Below the pieces are notes generated by a model. It was given only the letters and a program-made list of their open reading frames with translations, was not told where the DNA came from and ran no database searches. The position numbers were made by a program, and so were the translations under genes. Positions 51,821-57,231 of a DNA stretch of 57,231 nucleotides are shown here, piece by piece. Location of the stretch: contig CAJUIL010000027.1 in NCBI GenBank assembly GCA_910586225.1, positions 1 to 57,231 of the forward strand. The letters run 5' to 3'. The DNA is from an uncultured Eubacterium sp. Its GTDB lineage: Bacteria > Bacillota > Clostridia > Lachnospirales > Lachnospiraceae. The number at the start of each line of letters is the position of its first letter. Within the stretch, counting starts at the first letter, position 1.

Positions 51821-53689
51821 CTACAAAGCTGCTGTAGCTTCCTTTAACCATGCTGCTTCACTTGGAGTTAACAATCCTCCGATCTCCTCCCTTATTTTAG
51901 CATGATACTGATTCAGCCATTCCCGCTCCCAATCCTCCAATTCTTCGACAAGAATTGCATCACGATCAAAAGGCACAAGCGTTAACGTCTCAAATCCCAT
52001 AAACCGTCCAAACTCATTTTTTTCAAGCTCCTTGCAAAGAATCAGATTTTCCAAACGTATGCCATATTTCCCTGGAAGATAAATACCTGGTTCATCTGAA
52101 GTGATCATACCCGGTTCCAACCTCGTACACTCGTCTCTACTTTCACTCATTATACACCGAAAGCTATTTGGCGGCTCGTGTACATTTAGTAAATATCCTA
52201 TACCATGTCCAGTGCCATGATTATAATCCAATCCCTCCGCCCACAATGCTTTTCTTGCCAAACTATCTAAATGAATGCCTGAACATCCATATCGGAACTT
52301 AGACGCAGCCAAATTCATGTTTCCTTTTAGTACAAGCGTATAATGATGTTTCTGTTCCGGCGTTAATTCTCCAAGCGCGATTGTTCTTGTAATATCTGTG
52401 GTTCCTTCTAAATAATGTCCGCCTGAATCGATCAGTACAAAATTTTCTGCCTGAATGGTAAGATTACTTTCAGCTGTTGCCTTATAATGTATAATGGCAC
52501 CATGCTCGGCATACCCTACGATCGTATCGAAGCTTGGACTAATATAATGCTCCTGCTCGGAGCGAAATTTTTCCAACTTTTCTGCCAATGAGATTTCTGA
52601 AAGCGCTTTGCTTTCAAACATATTTTTTTCATTTAATTGTCGCGTTCCATCGCTTGCATTTTTTTTAGCAATATTTGTTTTGAGCCAATATAAAAATTTA
52701 ATACAAGCAACTGCATCTTTTCTATGTGCTTTTCGCATATTATCAATTTCTGTCTGATTTTTTATAGCCTTTGGCAAAAGCGTCAAATTTTTACCTTCTA
52801 AAATAGTTCTTTGCTTTTTCTCATTTTTCGCATTTTTATAAATCAGCATATTTGTTCGTTCCGGATCCAAATATATACAGCACATATTTAGTTCTTCTGC
52901 CAAAAAAGAATATATCTCAAAATAGTCCCTTAGTAGGATTCCTTCTTTTTGTAATTTATCTTCCAAGGAACAATCAACTGCTTCTTTTTGCACAAACCAG
53001 AAAACCTCGCTTTTTCCGATCACTAGAAATCCAAGCACCAATGGGTTACAGGCAATATCATTTCCCCGAATATTCAATATCCATGCAATATCATCCAAAG
53101 AAGAAATCACGCTGTAATCTGCTCCTTCCTCTTTTAATTTTTTCCGAAATTCAGCAAACTTTTCCATTCTTGAGCTTCCTGCGTAGCATAAATTCAATTC
53201 CCACGCAGGCTTACAGCACATTACAGGCCGGTTCTGCCAAATATCTCCCACTAAATCACAATCTAAACGTATCCTAATCTTTTTTTTATCAAGCTCCTTT
53301 TTTAATCTGCGGTAAGCGTTTACATGGATTGTGCTACCATCTACGCCAACCGTTGCCTGTATAGGCAGCTTTTGTATTAAATATTCTTCTATCTTTGGTA
53401 CATTTTCTTCTCCTATGCGATGCAAAACAATCCCGCTTCCTTCCAATTCCTTTTCCGCCTGCAAAAAATAACGTCCATCTGTCCATAAGCCAACTTCTTT
53501 TTGTAAAACAACAATACTGCCAGCTGAACCTGTAAATCCGGAAAGATACTCCCTGCATTTGAAATAGTTACCTATATACTCAGATCCATGATCGTCACTA
53601 GTCAATACAATCCAGGCATCTATTTGTTCTTCTTTCATTCGCTGACGGATACTTTGTAATCTCAACTGTACGTCTGTTTTTTCTTTCAT
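51821..53689 (-). CDS. pepP: Xaa-Pro aminopeptidase (M24B)
   Basis: A pita-bread-fold metallopeptidase releasing N-terminal residues next to proline. Metal ligands are in LIDSGGHYLEGTTDITRT (two Asp) near residue 420, HGTGHGIG near 500, TSDEPGIY near 540 and GIRLENL near 555. Two creatinase-like N-terminal domains precede the catalytic domain, giving the long 622-aa three-domain form (as in eukaryotic APP1 and many Firmicutes). AGAGGAG precedes ATG. It is alone on the - strand, between two decayed IS copies. Confidence 0.92.
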   Translation of the reverse strand: MKEKTDVQLRLQSIRQRMKEEQIDAWIVLTSDDHGSEYIGNYFKCREYLSGFTGSAGSIVVLQKEVGLWTDGRYFLQAEKELEGSGIVLHRIGEENVPKIEEYLIQKLPIQATVGVDGSTIHVNAYRRLKKELDKKKIRIRLDCDLVGDIWQNRPVMCCKPAWELNLCYAGSSRMEKFAEFRKKLKEEGADYSVISSLDDIAWILNIRGNDIACNPLVLGFLVIGKSEVFWFVQKEAVDCSLEDKLQKEGILLRDYFEIYSFLAEELNMCCIYLDPERTNMLIYKNAKNEKKQRTILEGKNLTLLPKAIKNQTEIDNMRKAHRKDAVACIKFLYWLKTNIAKKNASDGTRQLNEKNMFESKALSEISLAEKLEKFRSEQEHYISPSFDTIVGYAEHGAIIHYKATAESNLTIQAENFVLIDSGGHYLEGTTDITRTIALGELTPEQKHHYTLVLKGNMNLAASKFRYGCSGIHLDSLARKALWAEGLDYNHGTGHGIGYLLNVHEPPNSFRCIMSESRDECTRLEPGMITSDEPGIYLPGKYGIRLENLILCKELEKNEFGRFMGFETLTLVPFDRDAILVEELEDWEREWLNQYHAKIREEIGGLLTPSEAAWLKEATAAL

Positions 53690-54463
53690 AAATTCCTATC
53701 TCCTCTCTTGGGTGTTATTTAAATATTTTTTTCGTTAATAATCAGCTACCGAGGTGTTCCTTTTTTCATTTACACTTTTCTATTTTTAAAAGCTCTTTTA
53801 TTATTATCCATACAAATATAATACTAATTCAATCTGTTGATATTTGAGACAAAAGGCTGTTTGGATCAAACTAACTGCTTAAACTTGACATTTGCTGATC
53901 CTTGGAATATCAATGAACTTGTACAATCGTATCGGATAATTTTGAAAGTTTTAAAAAATTTGATTTACACGAAATATTATATACGAGATTTTCAATATAG
54001 GGAATATCTAAATTCAAAAAGCAATAAAATATATTAATATCATTTTATGTAATCACAATCAAGTTATTGTTGTAATTTTACGAAGTAATAATTAGCAACT
54101 ATAGGAATTTTTTTAACATGCATTATTATTTATTTCTGCTAACATATAGCTTTTTTAATATTAAAAAATTACATCCATATCTTACAATAAAATATATTCT
54201 TATACATTTAATTTTTTTTAACTGAAACATTTTCTTTTAGAACTAAAAACATTTGTTTGACTTGAGTTAATGTCACTATTTAAACTGAAGTATTATTTTG
54301 CCACTATAAAAAACTAATACAAGCAAATCCAAAAAGCTCATTGTAAAAATCAAACTTTTTGTGTGCTTGCTTCACCGTTTAATGAATTAAGATACTTTAA
54401 ATTAATTTCTCAAATTTCGCACATAAATTTTAGTTATTCACCTTGAAAATTCAATACCTGGCA
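53690..54463. other. AT-rich gap with no recognisable gene
   Basis: Nearly 800 bases between the peptidase gene and the IS4 remnant. Only a 66-codon + strand frame with biased composition (53837-54037) is present; it has no ribosome binding site or recognisable motif. A CTGAAGTATTA partial match to the palindrome family occurs near 54285. Confidence 0.5.
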
Positions 54464-54529
54464 GTGATTTAGTTATCAATGTTCTATGGTTTGCGCTGCT
54501 TGTAGTTTCAATTTTGACAGAGCAGGAGT

Positions 54530-55870
54530 AGCATCCATAAATACATCTACTAATGCATCGATTTGATCATCTGTTATATCAAAATGATCAGCAGCCAGCT
54601 CTCTGAACATTTGAAGCAATAATTGAAACGCCTGTATTCATGTTATGTCAGACATTTCATCGGAAAATATAAAAAGAGTTCACCATAAGACCGTTCATCG
54701 TTTGATTCACAGCTTTCAAGGGATAACATCATATATCTGGTAAAGACTACTGCGGTATGTGCTGTGATCGCATCATAGGAGATCGATCTGTATTCTTTCC
54801 TTAGATGCAGGTAACTTTTGCAGACTTTGAAAAAGACTTCAATCTCCCATCTTTTTCCGTAGATGCTGATAATTTCATTTTCATCCAATCCAGTATCTAT
54901 TGAAATGATGCACAGACATTCTTTCCGTTTGTTTCTGTTTCGGACATAGACCACTTTGGCTGGAATGGTTTTTCCATCTTTTATAACATCAACCATCACC
55001 GATAGAAGGTATCTGGAACGTCCCCTGCGTTTTTTGTATTGCTGTAAATGGCTGTTGCGGTCATATCTTCCCCGTTGTAGAGAAAAAACATTTTGGTGTT
55101 TTCTTAACTATGGCAATGACATCATATCCGATCCCTTTCACGGCATGGATGGAACTTGGGGAGGAAAACCAGCTGTCAAAAAGGACGTATTTTGCCGGTA
55201 TGGCGGCGCTTTTCGCGTGCTTTAACAATTCAAGCATTACAGAAGTCCCTTTTTGCATAGACAGTTGGCGTCATTTGTATCCAACAGTCCTTTTATCCAT
55301 GGCGGAGCTTCGTTTATTCGATTCCTCTTATTTTCAGAGGAAAGAAGCACACTGTTAACCGGGAGGAATGTGCTACCGTAAGACCAGACCAATGTAAGTA
55401 TTTGAAAGCCAAATTTATAAGTATGTTTGGCATGATCATATACTTTTGTAAGCAGTTCCATTTTTTTAGAACGGTTTCTATCAAACATAGAATCATCAAT
55501 AATCAAAACATTGGCACGTTCTAAAGAATCCAACGGTACAATAGCTTCCTTGATAATCCTGCCTGAAAGAATTGTTGTGAAACGGATCCAATTGATCTGA
55601 GCCACTTTCATAAAACGGTAGACAGTGTCCTTTGCAAACGCAGGTGTGTTTCTTCCGGTAAGAAAATTCATGTGCATACTTCTGTTAGAAAAAATCAGCA
55701 GAAACAGATACTGAAAGATTTCCACAGCAGAAAAGCCTATTCTTTTATAGGCATTAGCAGATTTTAATACAAATGAAACATGAAATCTGATAAAAAATCT
55801 TCGGATAGTTTTAAAAATCTGGTTATCATTCTGAACGTCTTGTGTTATACTTTTATTTATAGCATGAGTC
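54530..55870 (-). pseudogene. Frameshifted IS4-family transposase remnant
   Basis: Reading the minus strand from about 55870, pieces in several frames reconstruct one transposase. They are an N-terminal part ending in LIIDDSMFDRNRSKKME (first DDE aspartates), a middle part with AKYVLFDSWFSSPSSIHA, then YGKRWEIEVFFKVCKSYL (the IS4 Y-(2)-R-(3)-E-(6)-K signature), and a C-terminal tail FRELAADHFDITDD reaching about 54530. At least three frameshifts separate them. No inverted repeats were identified with confidence. Confidence 0.85.
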
Positions 55871-56476
55871 CTCCGGTTTTAATTGTTTTTTCGCAACTCA
55901 ATTTTACCAAACCAGACGGTATTCATGCTGTTTTTATGCCAGTTATTATTGAATTTTCAATGTACATACGCACTTATACAAGTGCGAAGTTTGAGTATAA
56001 TAATATTAAATATCTAATTGTAATTATTTTTTACTTTTCTATCTTCTTGTAAATATTAATTTTATAAATATTTACTATGTGAAATTTCATTTTATAAATT
56101 AATTGAAGTACTACACTTACTATTTTGTGATATTGCTCTACTAATAAACAAAGTCTAAATTATTTAGAAAGAATTACATTATGCTAAAATTGAATAATTA
56201 ATAAATATATTACATTAAAAACAATTAATGCAATACACTTAATCTATTTCTAATCTATTATATACGAAAAGGCCTATAAAAAATTGTTGCTTTTGCATAT
56301 ATTTTTTACTTTAAAAATTTGATATGATGAATCAAATGAATCACTTCACTTGTTCCTTATATGTATCAAATGATAACCCTATATACGCAATTAGGATCAA
56401 ATAATTATTTTGCAATAATAAAATACTATTATTATGAAAACACTTTTTACAGTCTTCTACTAAATTTTATTTGCAA

Positions 56477-56490
56477 GTGAAGCACTTCAT
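56477..56490. promoter_or_regulatory. Candidate parS-like palindrome
   Basis: GTGAAGCACTTCAT matches the palindrome at 325-338 at 13 of 14 positions. It would lie about 1.1 kb upstream of parA if the window ends are joined. Confidence 0.5.
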
Positions 56491-56913
56491 CTCTTTCTAT
56501 ACTCATTTTGCTTATATAAAATTTCTTTATAAATTAAAGTATTGTTTTTTCATTATTGGCACATAATAACTTTAACAATTATTGACAAACAAATAGGTTC
56601 GTTATTATATCCAAAAAGCAAATTGCGATTATTGAAAATTATTACTAAATACACATATTCTTAAAAAAATTATATTTTTCTCAATATGTATTCTATTAAA
56701 TCTGATTTATAATTAATCTCCCTGAATTAGATAGGTATATTCACTCCAAAAATAAAGCAGAAGAGCAGTAATATAATTATAAATATTAAAAAGAAGAATT
56801 ACAATAAATGAAACAATAACTCTGCAATATAAAAATCTGATTCATTAATTTTTAGTTGCCTTTCATTGCCAAATCTAATCTTATATCTTTTTTGAAACAT
56901 ACTGAAAAAGCAG

Positions 56914-56927
56914 TTGAAGTGCTTCAC
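56914..56927. promoter_or_regulatory. Candidate parS-like palindrome
   Basis: TTGAAGTGCTTCAC has the core TGAAG-TG-CTTCA, the reverse complement of the core TGAAG-CA-CTTCA at 325-338 and 56477-56490. It is one of three strong copies in the window. Confidence 0.5.
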
Positions 56928-57201
56928 TTGTCTCAAAATTTTTAAACGATAAAAATTTTTAACTTGTGATTACTATACTTTATTTATTTAAACAATATCT
57001 TTATGCAATATGTCTTAATGCAACATTTAGTATATACACCAGATAAATTTCTTTATGTATTAATATATTATAATATTTATGCTATTAAAAAGAAATATTG
57101 TTTTTTATTTTTAATTACTTTTTTCATTTTTCCTTTCATGAATTTATAATAGTTTCTCTAAAGTGATAAAATAACCATAAAAATCACAGCCATACGGCTT
57201 G

Positions 57202-57231
57202 ACCACCGGCTCTGCCGGTGGTTTGGATGAA
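57202..57231. mobile_element. IS200/IS605-like element end with terminal hairpin
   Basis: ACCACCGGC, loop TCT, GCCGGTGGT (57202-57222) forms a perfect hairpin at the very end of the window. It is comparable in form to the one at 24-40. It is read as the opposite end of an IS200/IS605 element that interrupts the assembly. Confidence 0.5.

Larger units (their letters stand above)
55870..57201. other. AT-rich gene-free region with centromere-like palindromes
   Basis: More than 1.3 kb without a supported gene and very AT-rich, like bases 120-600. It contains TGAAG-type palindromes (separate entries), a partial copy TTGAAGTACTACAC at 56103-56116 and an imperfect ATGAATCACTTCACT at 56336-56350. 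The composition matches the parA upstream region, which suggests that both are parts of one locus. Confidence 0.5.

Noticed and set aside
53837..54037. 66-codon + strand frame after the peptidase gene
   Set aside because: No ribosome binding site, AT-driven composition and no recognisable motif; treated as chance.
55780..56052. 90-codon + strand frame
   Set aside because: Antisense to the N-terminal part of the IS4 transposase remnant and then AT-rich noise.
1..57231. Search for tRNA and rRNA genes
   Set aside because: No cloverleaf with a TTCGA arm and CCA end, and no rRNA segment, was recognised by eye; a covariance search could still find one.

Overview
The window looks like a low-GC, anaerobic Firmicute, most likely of the Lachnospiraceae. 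Gene content supports this: a DUF4317 protein, HydE, a class III ribonucleotide reductase, a czcD-type NiCo riboswitch, DUF4358 and DHHW proteins, and strong AAGGAGG-type ribosome binding sites. No rRNA or tRNA gene and no CRISPR array was found.

Layout. Bases 1-6.1 kb form an AT-rich, plasmid-type replication and partition module on the + strand: parA, parB, a dead IS200/IS605 tnpA, an unusually large array of about 20-bp iterons (3.45-4.64 kb), and a Rep_3-type initiator gene followed by a perfect 30-bp inverted repeat. From 6.2 to 53.7 kb almost every gene is on the - strand and is of chromosomal or housekeeping character. In order: DUF4317, CarD, a LRR/VWA/MoxR/larC operon, a chemoreceptor, an extracellular O-acylation group (MBOAT, DHHW, DUF4358, transglutaminase), lgt, a lipoprotein, a PdaA-like deacetylase, an SDR with an AI-2E transporter, aroB, a two-domain PPK2, an NlpC/P60 hydrolase, nrdD with a nicotinate phosphoribosyltransferase, LytTR, a sirohaem reductase, an aldo/keto reductase, acylphosphatase, thioredoxin, a TtcA-like enzyme, hydE, a sigma-like protein, an HD hydrolase, a riboswitch-controlled cation exporter, MATE, dus, gltX and an M24 peptidase. 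The few + strand genes are a 50-aa membrane protein, a small tyrosine recombinase, thioredoxin and IS debris. From 49.99 to 55.9 kb there are two decayed DDE transposase genes, and from 55.9 kb to the end there is gene-free AT-rich DNA.

How it fits together. Palindromes of the form TGAAG-YR-CTTCA lie just upstream of parA and again in the last 800 bases. Both window ends carry IS200/IS605-like terminal hairpins. The simplest reading is one circular replicon whose assembly is interrupted at an IS copy, with a centromere-like cluster spanning the junction next to parAB and the iteron origin. Since this origin shares a contig with gltX, lgt, aroB and nrdD, the molecule could be a chromid, or a plasmid integrated in the chromosome. 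The sequence alone cannot decide.

Most worth following up: the iteron array with its palindromes; the LRR-VWA-MoxR-LarC operon, a possible metal-cofactor insertion system; a sigma-like protein without region 4 or the -10 recognition residues; the NiCo riboswitch whose terminator overlaps the aptamer; and a cluster of TTGCGCAA palindromes in the gene-free region next to aroB.
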